NCBI GenBank assembly: GCA_017446265.1
Contig: JAFSRD010000009.1
Location: forward strand, 1-57,608
From: Treponema sp.
GTDB lineage: Bacteria; Spirochaetota; Spirochaetia; Treponematales; Treponemataceae
Direction of reading: 5' to 3'
Length of the DNA stretch: 57,608 nt
The stretch's first letter is position 1, and every line of letters begins with the position of its first letter. This document shows positions 35,095-43,561 of this stretch, piece by piece. The notes beneath the pieces are model-generated. The model saw nothing but the letters and a program-made list of their open reading frames with translations. It ran no database searches and had not been told where the DNA came from. Both the position numbers and the translations under genes were made by a program.

Positions 35095-35865
35095 ATGCGA
35101 TTATTATTTATACGGCACGGCGACCCAAATTACGAATTAGATGCACTCACTGAAAAAGGTGTACGCGAGGCAGAGCTGCTTGCAAAGCGCGTTGCAATAT
35201 GGCACGTCACTGATTTTTTTACATCACCGCTTGGACGCGCGCAGCAGACAGCAGAAATTGCAATGAAAGCGACTGGTAGAACGCCAACAACATGCGAATG
35301 GCTCAAAGAGTTTTACTATCCAGTACAAGACCCTGCAACAGGCAAAGCGCGCATAGCGTGGGACTGGTTGCCGTCATTTTACACTGACGCAAAAAATGCG
35401 CAACTTTGCGACGTTTCTTCATGGATGGACGCGCCAGTTATGAAGACGGGAAACATTGCCCACCATTACAAAGATGTATGCACGGAAATGGACAAACTCC
35501 TTGCGCGCTACGGCTACACGCGTGAAGGCGGCATCTATAAAACTAGCGGTTTGCACTGTCAACACGGCGTGCTTGACATCTCAACTGAAGCATATAAAAA
35601 ATCATACGATGACCGCACGCTTGTGTTCTTCTGTCATCTTGGCGTCATGTTTGCAATCATTGCACATTTTATCAATGTGTCGCCAGTGCAGCTGTGGCAG
35701 GGATTTTTTGTCGCCCCTTCGTCAGTGACAGCAGTTGCAGCTGAAGAGCGCATGCCGGGCACAGCATTTTTCCGCGTGCAAGTGTTCGGCGACACGCAGC
35801 ACCTTCACGACGGCGGAGAGCCGCCTTCTGCCGCAGGGTATTTCACTGACGTGTTTTGCGGCTGA
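35095..35865 (+). CDS. Histidine phosphatase (phosphoglycerate-mutase-like) family protein
   Basis: Branch-1 histidine phosphatase of 256 residues. The N-terminal FIRHGDPNYELDALTEKG contains the phosphoaccepting His (RHG), FTSPLGRAQQTAE follows, and FFCHLGVMFAI carries the second catalytic His. About 60 extra residues between the two halves (WDWLPSFYTDAKNAQ...) are not typical of GpmA. Substrate unknown; linkage to the B6 kinase suggests, but does not show, a small phosphorylated metabolite. Confidence 0.88.
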   Translation: MRLLFIRHGDPNYELDALTEKGVREAELLAKRVAIWHVTDFFTSPLGRAQQTAEIAMKATGRTPTTCEWLKEFYYPVQDPATGKARIAWDWLPSFYTDAKNAQLCDVSSWMDAPVMKTGNIAHHYKDVCTEMDKLLARYGYTREGGIYKTSGLHCQHGVLDISTEAYKKSYDDRTLVFFCHLGVMFAIIAHFINVSPVQLWQGFFVAPSSVTAVAAEERMPGTAFFRVQVFGDTQHLHDGGEPPSAAGYFTDVFCG

Positions 35866-35946
35866 CATGTGTTTTGCGGTCAACACCGCGCTCAAAAACC
35901 ATTTGCACTTGCTACGTGAAAAACAATTTTTTTATAGAAAAAATTT

Positions 35947-35963
35947 CACATATGTGTTATAAT
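35947..35963 (+). promoter_or_regulatory. Extended -10 and overlapping palindrome upstream of OMP gene
   Basis: TG-T-TATAAT (35955-35963) is an extended -10, with CACATATGTG (35947-35956) directly upstream. +1 falls at about 35970, one base before the ATG. Confidence 0.55.
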
Positions 35964-35970
35964 CAAATGC

Positions 35971-36972
35971 ATGAAAAGAGAAACAAAAATCATTATGTCA
36001 GTGCTCATTGCATTGGCGGTCGCCCCGCTTGTTGCGCAAGAGGGAGCTTCAGGAGATTTTTCAAGTCCGTGGAATTTTTCAATCACCACAGATATAGCGT
36101 ATTATCCAAAAGCAAATTTTATTGCAGGCGGAAATCACTTTGCGAAGACAACAGGCGCATATGACGGACTTGAAGCACGCATTACGGCAAACGCTGATTA
36201 CACGATAAAAATTCCGTTTGGCGACAATCCGCTCGTAAAAGGCAATACGCTCGTGCTCGGTTATGGCTTGGAACTTACGCCTATTTCGCTCATGCCAAAA
36301 TTCAATGTGTCATTCACGCCTATCGCGTTTCTCGTCTTTTCTGCAGGCGTAAATGTAGGAACAGGCTGGCCGCTTTCGTTTATAGGCATTCAAGGCATGG
36401 CACAACTCATAAATCCTACGGCGGAAAAAGGCACAGATGCGTATAAAGATTTGACGCCATTCAATCATTTTTACATTGATGCATACATAAGCGGTACATT
36501 CCAATTTGATGTGGGAGCGCTGTGGACAGGTGATTGGCATCACATCGTTTTCCTTGCAGATTACAAAAGCGAGTATATCGCACTCACAGGCATGCATACC
36601 GGAGACGTGTGGAAGTGGCAAGGCACGGGAAACAAAACAAACGGCTGGCAGTACACGGCAAGTTTTGTGCTCGGCTACCAGATGCCGCTCGTACTTTCAA
36701 TGGTTGGTTTGAATGTTGAACTGGCAGGACACTACAGCGCATCCGACTACACGAATGCAGCGTACAAAGGCAATTTTATGACGGTAAACATTGCGCCACT
36801 TGCACGTTTTACGTTCAACGAACATCACATGCTCACTGTCGTAGCGTATTTTGCAAATCGCAGAAGCTTTGTCGAAAACCACACGCATACAAACAACGAA
36901 ACAATGCTTACGCACGCTGGCAATGAATGGTACTTCCGCCGCATCGCATTGAGTTACAAATATTCGTTCTGA
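35971..36972 (+). CDS. Putative outer-membrane beta-barrel protein
   Basis: Exported protein of 333 residues. A signal peptide (KIIMSVLIALAVAPLVAQ) is probably cleaved after AQ. The rest is made of short alternating amphipathic strands rich in aromatic residues and glycine (SITTDIAYYPKANF, LEARITANADYTIKI, TVNIAPLARFTF), and the chain ends in RIALSYKYSF with a terminal Phe, as in BAM-assembled barrels. I do not recognise the family. The start codon has no ribosome-binding site, and the promoter suggests an almost leaderless mRNA. Confidence 0.8.
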   Translation: MKRETKIIMSVLIALAVAPLVAQEGASGDFSSPWNFSITTDIAYYPKANFIAGGNHFAKTTGAYDGLEARITANADYTIKIPFGDNPLVKGNTLVLGYGLELTPISLMPKFNVSFTPIAFLVFSAGVNVGTGWPLSFIGIQGMAQLINPTAEKGTDAYKDLTPFNHFYIDAYISGTFQFDVGALWTGDWHHIVFLADYKSEYIALTGMHTGDVWKWQGTGNKTNGWQYTASFVLGYQMPLVLSMVGLNVELAGHYSASDYTNAAYKGNFMTVNIAPLARFTFNEHHMLTVVAYFANRRSFVENHTHTNNETMLTHAGNEWYFRRIALSYKYSF

Positions 36973-37089
36973 TACGAGCAACAAATATAGCAGTACGAGC
37001 ATGCATGTTGTGCGAGCGTACCAGAGGGCAATTTGAAAACTGCTATAAGGAAACGCCGATTAACTTGAATGCGAGTCAATCAGCATAGC

Positions 37090-37136
37090 AAACCTGTTCA
37101 GAAACCTCAGTTTCAAAACAGGTTGCTTTGAAATGC
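37090..37136. repeat. Dispersed hairpin repeat, copy B
   Basis: Partner of 12456-12502. Here the hairpin is well preserved: AACCTGTT pairs with AACAGGTT and GAAAC with GTTTC around a CTCA loop, followed by the conserved GCTTTGAAATGC. It lies in the 265-bp convergent spacer after the OMP gene. Confidence 0.7.
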
Positions 37137-37179
37137 GATGTTGACCGCAATTTCATGCAAAGCTAGGAAACATTGATTT

Positions 37180-37215
37180 GTGGAGGGTAAAATTGCAAGC
37201 AATTTTACCCTCCAC
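37180..37215. terminator. 36-bp near-perfect palindrome between convergent genes
   Basis: GTGGAGGGTAAAATTGC and its exact complement flank a central AA (17-bp arms). It sits 22 bp before the end of the BspA-like lipoprotein gene. No long T-tract follows on either strand; it is probably a bidirectional terminator. Confidence 0.6.
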
Positions 37216-37237
37216 TACGTTGCCACTATTGCAAAAA

Positions 37238-38710
37238 TCATTTTTTTGTAAAATATCCAGGATCGTTGCCAAGACCACCAAAATGGGCGCCCTCTATATC
37301 AGTAACACTTGAATCATATCCTGTTGATGAATCACCATTCGCTCCTTTCCCAATAATAGCGTTGCACTCTGTGAACATATTGTCATGGAACTCTAGCACT
37401 CCGCCTTCTGATGTTTGAAGCTTTCTCCAATCGCCATTGAACGCATCTGACGCATAAATTGTTTTTAATTCAGAGCATCCCCAAAACATATCTGTCATGT
37501 CTGTAACTTTTGATACATTCCAACTGCTTACATCAAGTTCAGTAAGTGCGGTACAAAACGAAAACATACTCGACATATTAACTACATTGCGTGTGTCAAA
37601 ATTTGCAAGGCTTTCAGCTATTTCGTTAAGTGCATAACAAGTGCCAAACATTCCTGACATATCGGCACACCTGCTTGTATCCCAATATATAGCAGCAGAC
37701 TCAAACGGACAGATAAGCGTTACACAAAGTCCAAACATATTTTTCATGCTTGCAACATTCGATACATCCCACCTGTCAAGATTAAGCGATTCAATTTTGC
37801 TGCATTGTCGAAAAAGGTTTGCCATAGATGTAACTTTGCTTGTGTCAAACCAGTCAGCATTGAAATGAGACGAGGAACCTGCATTTGCAACGAGAGACGA
37901 ACAGCCTGTAAACATAGATTCCATATTACAAGGTTGAAAGACATTGGCGCTATCTTTTCGAAATTTTGTAAGAGAACTACAGTTTCTGAACATAGACGAC
38001 ATATTAGCGTTCTTGTCTGTCCTAAAATCTGTTATGTCAACTTCTTTTAGGCTCGTGCAGCCATCAAACATTTCAACATATCCGCCGTCATTCAGTTCTC
38101 CCTTTCCGATTGACCGTGTATCAAAATGCGTTACATCTACAGATTCAAGCGAAGAGCAGAACCCAAACATGCGCATCATGTTTGTAACGTTGCTTGTATC
38201 AAACCCTGTTACATCAAGCGTTTTTAAAGCAGTACACTCGAAAAACATCATGCTCATATCTGTACACCTGCTTGTGTCAAAAAGGTGCAAATCAATTTCT
38301 TCTAATGTCTTGCAGTTATAGAATAATTTCTCTGCACTTTCAAGAGGAAGTTTTTTTCCTTTGTCGGTAAAGTCCTTTGCGTAACAATAAATCGTGGTGC
38401 CATCCAACCATGCCCAGCAGGGAGTTTCCCCTTCGACTTCAGTAGAAAGACGCCATTTATCGACATTTTCAATGAGATGAGCTTGAGGCGCAGAACTGGT
38501 AAATTTAAACGCAGTTGCAACTGAATCTGCTTTTAGTTTATCGTGTAATATCACGTGTATATCAGATGCTGACTTCATGTGAATGGCATGCAGATAGCCG
38601 CCATCGTCTGAATTGCTTGCAACGTTGTCCGCCGTTTGCTTGCATGAAAGTAAAAAAAATAAGAGCGACAAAATCACGCAAAGAAACTTGCCATACTTGG
38701 TTTGGTTCAT
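37238..38710 (-). CDS. BspA-like (DUF285 repeat) surface lipoprotein
   Basis: Predicted lipoprotein of 490 residues. The signal (KFLCVILSLLFFLLSC) ends in an LLSC lipobox with Cys about 23. The body consists of DUF285-type repeats of about 25 residues, with the pattern FDTSxVTxMxxMFxxCxxLxxLDVSxF; for instance FDTSNVTNMMRMFGFC and WDVSNVASMKNMFGLC. Such repeats occur in Bacteroidetes, Mycoplasma and spirochaete surface proteins implicated in adhesion; a role here is inferred. ATG 38708-38710 was preferred over GTG 38716. Promoter at 38752-38780. Confidence 0.9.
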   Translation of the reverse strand: MNQTKYGKFLCVILSLLFFLLSCKQTADNVASNSDDGGYLHAIHMKSASDIHVILHDKLKADSVATAFKFTSSAPQAHLIENVDKWRLSTEVEGETPCWAWLDGTTIYCYAKDFTDKGKKLPLESAEKLFYNCKTLEEIDLHLFDTSRCTDMSMMFFECTALKTLDVTGFDTSNVTNMMRMFGFCSSLESVDVTHFDTRSIGKGELNDGGYVEMFDGCTSLKEVDITDFRTDKNANMSSMFRNCSSLTKFRKDSANVFQPCNMESMFTGCSSLVANAGSSSHFNADWFDTSKVTSMANLFRQCSKIESLNLDRWDVSNVASMKNMFGLCVTLICPFESAAIYWDTSRCADMSGMFGTCYALNEIAESLANFDTRNVVNMSSMFSFCTALTELDVSSWNVSKVTDMTDMFWGCSELKTIYASDAFNGDWRKLQTSEGGVLEFHDNMFTECNAIIGKGANGDSSTGYDSSVTDIEGAHFGGLGNDPGYFTKK

Positions 38711-38751
38711 TTTCACATCCGAACAGAAAATAAAATTTTGTTATATTTATT

Positions 38752-38780
38752 ACTATAACCAAACTGCGTTATTTTGTCAA
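38752..38780 (-). promoter_or_regulatory. Promoter of BspA-like lipoprotein
   Basis: Minus-strand TTGACA (38775-38780), 17-bp spacer, TATAGT (38752-38757). Confidence 0.7.
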
Positions 38781-38797
38781 TTATTTAAATATAGTAT

Positions 38798-39397
38798 TTA
38801 AAATAGTACAATTGCGCCACCGCTTGCATCAACGAGCGCGGTTGCAAACAAATCGTATTCGTCAGTGTGAATTACGCCGCTCACCTCCACGCGCGAGCCA
38901 AACGATTCGCGCATGTCGCTTACAGAAAACTGCTTCATCATACGCTTGATTTTTTCATAGCGCGCATAGTCAACAGAAAACGAAAATGAGCGCGTTTCAA
39001 AAAATTCTGCAAACGCTCCGTTTTCCACGGCGGCGGCAATCGCGAGTTTTGCCGCATCTCCATATGCTTTTACAAGTCCGCCTGTACCGAGCAGCGTGCC
39101 GCCAAACCAGCGCGTTACCGTGAGCAGCGCATTTGTACACGAGGCGTTGCAAAGCACGTCAAGCACAGGCCGTCCCGCAGTTCCCGAAGGCTCGCCGTCG
39201 TCGCTCATGCCGCGTATCTGCGCATCCGCTCCTACAACAAACGCGTGCACTACATGCGCGGCATCTTTGTACTTTGCCTTTTGCGATTTTAGCAACTCGC
39301 GTGCATCCTGCTGTGAGTTACACGGCAGCAATTCTGCAAGAAAACGCGAATTTTTTACGGTAAGCGTTGCCGTTACATTCTTCACAAGTACGGTCAT
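38798..39397 (-). CDS. YigZ/IMPACT family protein
   Basis: Two-domain protein of 199 residues in the YigZ/UPF0029 (IMPACT) family. KNSRFLAEL, KDAAHVVHAFVVG, MSDDGEPSGTAGRPVLDVL and TRWFGGTLLGTGGLVKAYGDA are diagnostic of the N-terminal domain; a DUF1949-like C-terminal domain follows. The biochemical role is not settled. ATG 39395-39397 follows AGGACAC and lies 10 bp after the stop of the upstream membrane-protein gene, giving a normal family length. Confidence 0.93.
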   Translation of the reverse strand: MTVLVKNVTATLTVKNSRFLAELLPCNSQQDARELLKSQKAKYKDAAHVVHAFVVGADAQIRGMSDDGEPSGTAGRPVLDVLCNASCTNALLTVTRWFGGTLLGTGGLVKAYGDAAKLAIAAAVENGAFAEFFETRSFSFSVDYARYEKIKRMMKQFSVSDMRESFGSRVEVSGVIHTDEYDLFATALVDASGGAIVLF

Positions 39398-39407
39398 GTG
39401 TCCTGCA

Positions 39408-40202
39408 TCAGTTTCCTCTGCGCCTGTCACCCTGCCTGTTCCTTGATATAACCATGCCATAGGCAGAAATAAACAGCAGCGGCAGATGAAGCACTCCCAT
39501 CCACCAATTATGAGAAGCAAAGACAAAATGCGTCATCATGTTGAGCAGGGCAAAAAGGAACGCGACAAAAGAAATAGCATGAATTACAGGCAATGCATGA
39601 TTTGAAACGAGCAACAGCATCCCTAATACAACGGGAGCAATCATGCAGTATGTGACGGCAGATTCGTTCGTGAAAACTCCCCGCAGCGAAGGAACTATGA
39701 TGCCATCACGTATCTGATAAGGCATAAGAAATGCAAAAATCATAAGCGGAACAACCCATACAGCATTTCTATTAACTGCATTCGCCCTTGTAATGCCGTC
39801 TTTGAGCGCAAAGAAAAGGCAATACACTGCAACAACAAGTTGCACCGCCATATTGCCCGGTAGAATGGTAAAGCCGTATTGTGTTTGTGCCATATTCTGA
39901 AAAATAGCTACAGCACATCCTGCGGCAGCATAGTATAGCAAAATAATCCTTCCGTCCTTATAAATAAGGCAGACAGTACATGCAACTGCCAGAATTATCT
40001 TCGCAATGACACGGATGCTGACTACACCGTTGACAAGCGGATTGGAAAGCACCTCACCTATAACAGCAACGATATCCTCATGATTATACGGCCTTTCAGT
40101 TATTACAGGCAGGAACAACAGAAGCAGCAGCAACAGTTTAAAATGCCATGAGACTGCCCAAAAAGAATCAAATGCGGCAAACTTATGAGACTGCCCTTTC
40201 AT
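39408..40202 (-). CDS. Polytopic membrane protein of unknown function
   Basis: Hydrophobic protein of 264 residues with about seven predicted spans, the clearest being FKLLLLLLLFLPVI, VIAKIILAVACTVCLIY, VVPLMIFAFLMPY and TYCMIAPVVLGMLLLVS. No soluble domain, signal peptide or catalytic motif is visible. ATG 40202 follows AGGAGG. It lies between parC and yigZ with 12 and 10 bp gaps, so the three are probably co-transcribed. The family is not recognised. Confidence 0.8.
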   Translation of the reverse strand: MKGQSHKFAAFDSFWAVSWHFKLLLLLLLFLPVITERPYNHEDIVAVIGEVLSNPLVNGVVSIRVIAKIILAVACTVCLIYKDGRIILLYYAAAGCAVAIFQNMAQTQYGFTILPGNMAVQLVVAVYCLFFALKDGITRANAVNRNAVWVVPLMIFAFLMPYQIRDGIIVPSLRGVFTNESAVTYCMIAPVVLGMLLLVSNHALPVIHAISFVAFLFALLNMMTHFVFASHNWWMGVLHLPLLFISAYGMVISRNRQGDRRRGN

Positions 40203-40214
40203 ACAATATGCCTC

Positions 40215-42134
40215 CTACACATTGTCCGCTTCCACGCTTACGCTTTCAACTTCCTTTGCAACGACGCGCGTTCCTTGCGCTTTAATTCCTTTTTCGGGAA
40301 AACTTGAAGCCTTGAACGTTTCGTCAAGTTTTTTAAGCCGCGCCTTTTTCACGTAATGCAGCGTGAACGAAAAATTTTTTCGCGCATCCACATGAAGCAC
40401 TTCCTTGCCATCTGGCGCAAAAAAGTAGTCGCGGTTCATAATGTACGCTTCAACGCGACATCGCTTTACAAACACAAACTTTGTTTCAATGTCGCGGTAA
40501 ATTACTGTAAAAAGCACTTTTGAAAGGCTCTCCTTGTCTGCAAGACCACACCAAAACATGCCAGGTCCCACAAACACTTTTTGCGGCGCTTCGGTCACGC
40601 TGTAAATGCCGCTGCGACGCACAAAGAGCACTCTGTCATACGGAGTGATTTTGAGTTTTTCAACACCGCCTGCAACATTTGTTCCCAAATTGCCCGACTT
40701 CTCGTCGTATTTGAGCGCAATGTCGCGATTGGCAATCTCCTTTACGTCAACTTTTTCTATATTGGTGATTGTCGTAAGCCGCCGCGTTTTTTCCGCGTCA
40801 AGTTTTTTTGCAATTCCTGCAAGCCAGTCTATTGCGTACTGCGTCAAATGTTTTAACAATTTGTCAATCTCTTTGATGCGGTTTTTTATCGCTTCAACTT
40901 CTTCGCGGTTTTTGTTGATGTCATACAGAGAAATGCGGCGAATCGGAATTTTAAGCAAATGGTCAACGTCGTCGTCAGTGATAGCGCGGAGCAGCTCCTT
41001 TTTAAACGGCACGAATCCGTTTTTGACTGCATCGACAACCCCCTGCTGCGTTTTCATCTGCTCAATCTTTTTGTAGATGCGCTCCTCGACAAAGATGCGC
41101 TCAAGCGTGCGAAGATGCAATTTTTCCATAAGCTCCGCGCGCTCTACAGCAAGCTCATCTTTGAGAACGCCCACGAGCTGCTTTGCATGATGCTTGACAA
41201 CATCTGTAACTTTCATCTGCACAGGCATGTTGTCGCGAATAACGAGCAAGTTGCAGTAAATCGTCTGCTCGCATTCAGTGTACGCGTAGAGCGCGTCAAC
41301 CACATCGTTTGCATACACGCCGCGAGGCAGTTTTATTTCAATATTGACGCTATCTGACGTGTAATCATTTATCGATGCAATGCGCACTTTATTATTTTTT
41401 GCAGCTTTTTCAACAGAGTCCATAAGCGACTCCGTTGTAGAGCCGAACGGCAGTTCCGTTATAGTGATTTTTTTCTCGTCGCTCAAATCCATCTTCGCAC
41501 GCGTCACAATTTTGCCAAGTCCATCTTCATAACCTGACACATCAATCAATCCGCCTGTTTGAAAATCAGGATAGAGCGCAAACTTTTCTCCACGCAAACA
41601 TTTTATTTCGGCATCAATTACTTCACGAACATTGTGCGGCAAAATTCTTGTGCTCATGCCAACGGCAATTCCTTCCGCCCCTAAAATGAGCACGAGCGGC
41701 AGCTTTGCGCGGAACATGACAGGCTCTTTGTTGCGACCATCGTAGCTTGGAACGTAATCAGTTATTTTTGGATTGTAGATGAGCTCGCGCGTTATGGGAC
41801 GCATGCGACATTCAATGTAACGCGGAGCAGAAGCGGCATCGCCTGTATACAAGTTGCCAAAGTTTCCCTGCCTGTCTATGAACAAATCTTTGTTTGCAAG
41901 CACGACGAGCGCAGAGTAAATTGACGCGTCTCCGTGCGGATGATATTTCATGCACTGCCCTACAACGTTCGCAACTTTATGAAATTTGCCGTCATCTACT
42001 TCAAGCAGCGTGTGGAGGATACGCCGCTGCACTGGCTTCAAGCCGTCAGTCAATTCAGGAATTGCGCGGTCGCGAATAACATAGCTTGCATATTGAATAA
42101 AGTTTGAGTCGAATAAATCTTTCACGTATGCCAT
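40215..42134 (-). CDS. parC: DNA topoisomerase IV subunit A-like (ParC/GyrA family)
   Basis: Type IIA topoisomerase breakage-reunion subunit, 639 residues. FIQYASYVIRDRAIPELTDGLKPVQRRIL, YHPHGDASIYSAL and the active-site tyrosine in SAPRYIECR are clear. The protein is short for GyrA or ParC (700-850 residues), because the C-terminal beta-pinwheel is reduced to about 150 residues with no GyrA-box visible. ParC is therefore preferred over GyrA. No parE is adjacent. No Shine-Dalgarno precedes the ATG, and a -10 at 42143-42148 would leave only a 2-nt leader. Confidence 0.88.
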   Translation of the reverse strand: MAYVKDLFDSNFIQYASYVIRDRAIPELTDGLKPVQRRILHTLLEVDDGKFHKVANVVGQCMKYHPHGDASIYSALVVLANKDLFIDRQGNFGNLYTGDAASAPRYIECRMRPITRELIYNPKITDYVPSYDGRNKEPVMFRAKLPLVLILGAEGIAVGMSTRILPHNVREVIDAEIKCLRGEKFALYPDFQTGGLIDVSGYEDGLGKIVTRAKMDLSDEKKITITELPFGSTTESLMDSVEKAAKNNKVRIASINDYTSDSVNIEIKLPRGVYANDVVDALYAYTECEQTIYCNLLVIRDNMPVQMKVTDVVKHHAKQLVGVLKDELAVERAELMEKLHLRTLERIFVEERIYKKIEQMKTQQGVVDAVKNGFVPFKKELLRAITDDDVDHLLKIPIRRISLYDINKNREEVEAIKNRIKEIDKLLKHLTQYAIDWLAGIAKKLDAEKTRRLTTITNIEKVDVKEIANRDIALKYDEKSGNLGTNVAGGVEKLKITPYDRVLFVRRSGIYSVTEAPQKVFVGPGMFWCGLADKESLSKVLFTVIYRDIETKFVFVKRCRVEAYIMNRDYFFAPDGKEVLHVDARKNFSFTLHYVKKARLKKLDETFKASSFPEKGIKAQGTRVVAKEVESVSVEADNV

Positions 42135-42142
42135 ATCGCAAA

Positions 42143-42171
42143 AGTATACACGAAAAAAAAAAGTTTGTCTT
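42143..42171 (-). promoter_or_regulatory. Candidate promoter of parC
   Basis: Minus-strand AAGACA (42166-42171), 17-bp spacer, TATACT (42143-42148). Expected +1 is 42136, two bases before the ATG. Confidence 0.5.
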
Positions 42172-42179
42172 GACGCTCA

Positions 42180-42262
42180 TGCGTGGGAACGACTTCCCCC
42201 GCGTTCGCACTGCGTAGCTCACTCCCCTTTCTACGGGCTCAAACGCCGCCCGTAACGCCCGC
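42180..42262. other. GC-rich intergenic element with two hairpins
   Basis: 53 of the 80 bases at 42181-42260 are G or C, in sharp contrast with the A/T-rich flanks. Hairpins GGGAA-CGAC-TTCCC (42185-42198) and ACGGGC...GCCCGT (42233-42253) lie inside. It does not encode a recognisable protein and lies between divergent parC and the CofE-like gene. Confidence 0.55.
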
Positions 42263-42265
42263 TTA

Positions 42266-42295
42266 TTGTTGCAACAGAATCTGCAATAGTATAAA
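42266..42295 (+). promoter_or_regulatory. Candidate promoter of the CofE-like gene
   Basis: TTGTTG (42266-42271) and TATAAA (42290-42295) with an 18-bp spacer; a TTGCA...TGCAA inverted repeat overlaps the spacer. Confidence 0.45.
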
Positions 42296-42316
42296 ATAGC
42301 GATGAGGATATAACAT

Positions 42317-43543
42317 ATGGAAGCGACTCGAAAAACGGGCACAGTAACACGCGGCATACGCTGTCCAATTATCCGCGAAGGTGATGATATTGCGGCAATT
42401 GTTGCCGAGAGCGTATTTGAGGCGGCAGAAACAGAAAACTTTTCGCTGCGCGACAAAGACGTAATTTCCATAACTGAATCGATTGTTGCGCGCGCACAGG
42501 GAAATTATGCTACAGTAGACGACATTGCACTTGATGTATACGAAAAATTCAACGGCAACGCAGTCGGAGTTATCTTTCCGATTCTGTCGCGAAACAGGTT
42601 TGCCATATGTTTGCGCGGCATTGCAAAAGGCATTGCCCGCAATGAATCGCCTGCTGCAAAGAAAATAACGCTCATGTTGAGCTACCCTGCTGACGAAGTT
42701 GGAAACGAGCTTGTCAGTCTCGACAAGCTCGACGAAGCAAAAATCAATCCGTACAGCGATGTACTCACAAAAGAAACATTTCGTGCGCTTTTTGGAACAA
42801 ACAAACACCAATTCACCGGCATAGATTACATCAGCTACTATGAAGAACTTATAGCTTCGTGCGGAGCCACGTGCGAAATCATCTTTGCGAACAATCCGCG
42901 CGCAATCCTCACCTACACCGACTGCGTGCTCACGTGCGACATCCATACGCGTAAACGGACAAAGCGCATGCTCAAAGAAGCAGGCGCAAAAATCGTATAC
43001 GGCATTGACGACATCTTGCAAACAAGCATAAACGGAAGCGGCTTCAACAAAGATTACGGACTGCTCGGCTCAAACAAAGCGACTGAAGAAAAAGTAAAGC
43101 TGTTCCCGCGCGACTGCAACCGCGTAGTGCTTGACGTGCAAAAAAAGATTTTTGAAAAAACAGGAAAGCGTGTTGAAGTTATGGTGTACGGCGACGGCGC
43201 ATTCAAAGACCCGCAGGGAAAAATCTGGGAACTTGCGGACCCTGTCGTCGCTCCAGGATTCACAGACGGCTTGCGCGGCACGCCAAACGAGCTAAAATTG
43301 AAATACCTTGCCGACAACGATTTTAAAGATTTATCAGGCAATGCGCTCAAAGAAGCAATTTCTACAAGCATTAAAAATAAAGGAAACAACCTTGTCGGCA
43401 ACATGGCAAGCGAAGGAACAACGCCGCGCCAACTTACCGATTTACTCGGCTCTTTATCAGATTTAACAAGCGGCTCCGGCGACAAAGGCACGCCTGTCGT
43501 TGTAATTCAAGGATATTTTGACAACTATACAAATAATTATTAA
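42317..43543 (+). CDS. Coenzyme F420-0:L-glutamate ligase-like (CofE-family) protein
   Basis: Protein of 408 residues whose N-terminal and central parts resemble CofE. TRGIRCPIIREGDDI, LRDKDVISITESIVARAQGN, VGVIFPILSRNRF and the later CDIHTRKRTKRMLKEAGAK fit the CofE-like family (FGAM/FbiB-type GGGxTGD motifs were not sought exactly). Treponemes are not known to make F420, so the substrate is probably something else; glutamylation or another amide ligation is only an inference. The C-terminus (LGSLSDLTSGSGDKGTPVVVIQGYFDNYTNNY) is conserved-looking but unfamiliar. GAGG lies ten bases before ATG 42317. guaA follows 18 bp later. Confidence 0.75.
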   Translation: MEATRKTGTVTRGIRCPIIREGDDIAAIVAESVFEAAETENFSLRDKDVISITESIVARAQGNYATVDDIALDVYEKFNGNAVGVIFPILSRNRFAICLRGIAKGIARNESPAAKKITLMLSYPADEVGNELVSLDKLDEAKINPYSDVLTKETFRALFGTNKHQFTGIDYISYYEELIASCGATCEIIFANNPRAILTYTDCVLTCDIHTRKRTKRMLKEAGAKIVYGIDDILQTSINGSGFNKDYGLLGSNKATEEKVKLFPRDCNRVVLDVQKKIFEKTGKRVEVMVYGDGAFKDPQGKIWELADPVVAPGFTDGLRGTPNELKLKYLADNDFKDLSGNALKEAISTSIKNKGNNLVGNMASEGTTPRQLTDLLGSLSDLTSGSGDKGTPVVVIQGYFDNYTNNY

Positions 43544-43561
43544 ACTACAGAGGCAAGTTTT

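Noticed and set aside
39408-40202. TraX-like assignment for the membrane protein
   Set aside because: No conserved TraX motif could be seen; only multiple membrane spans are supported.
40215-42134. GyrA
   Set aside because: The C-terminal pinwheel is short with no GyrA-box, and length fits a ParC-type protein better, though the distinction is not absolute.
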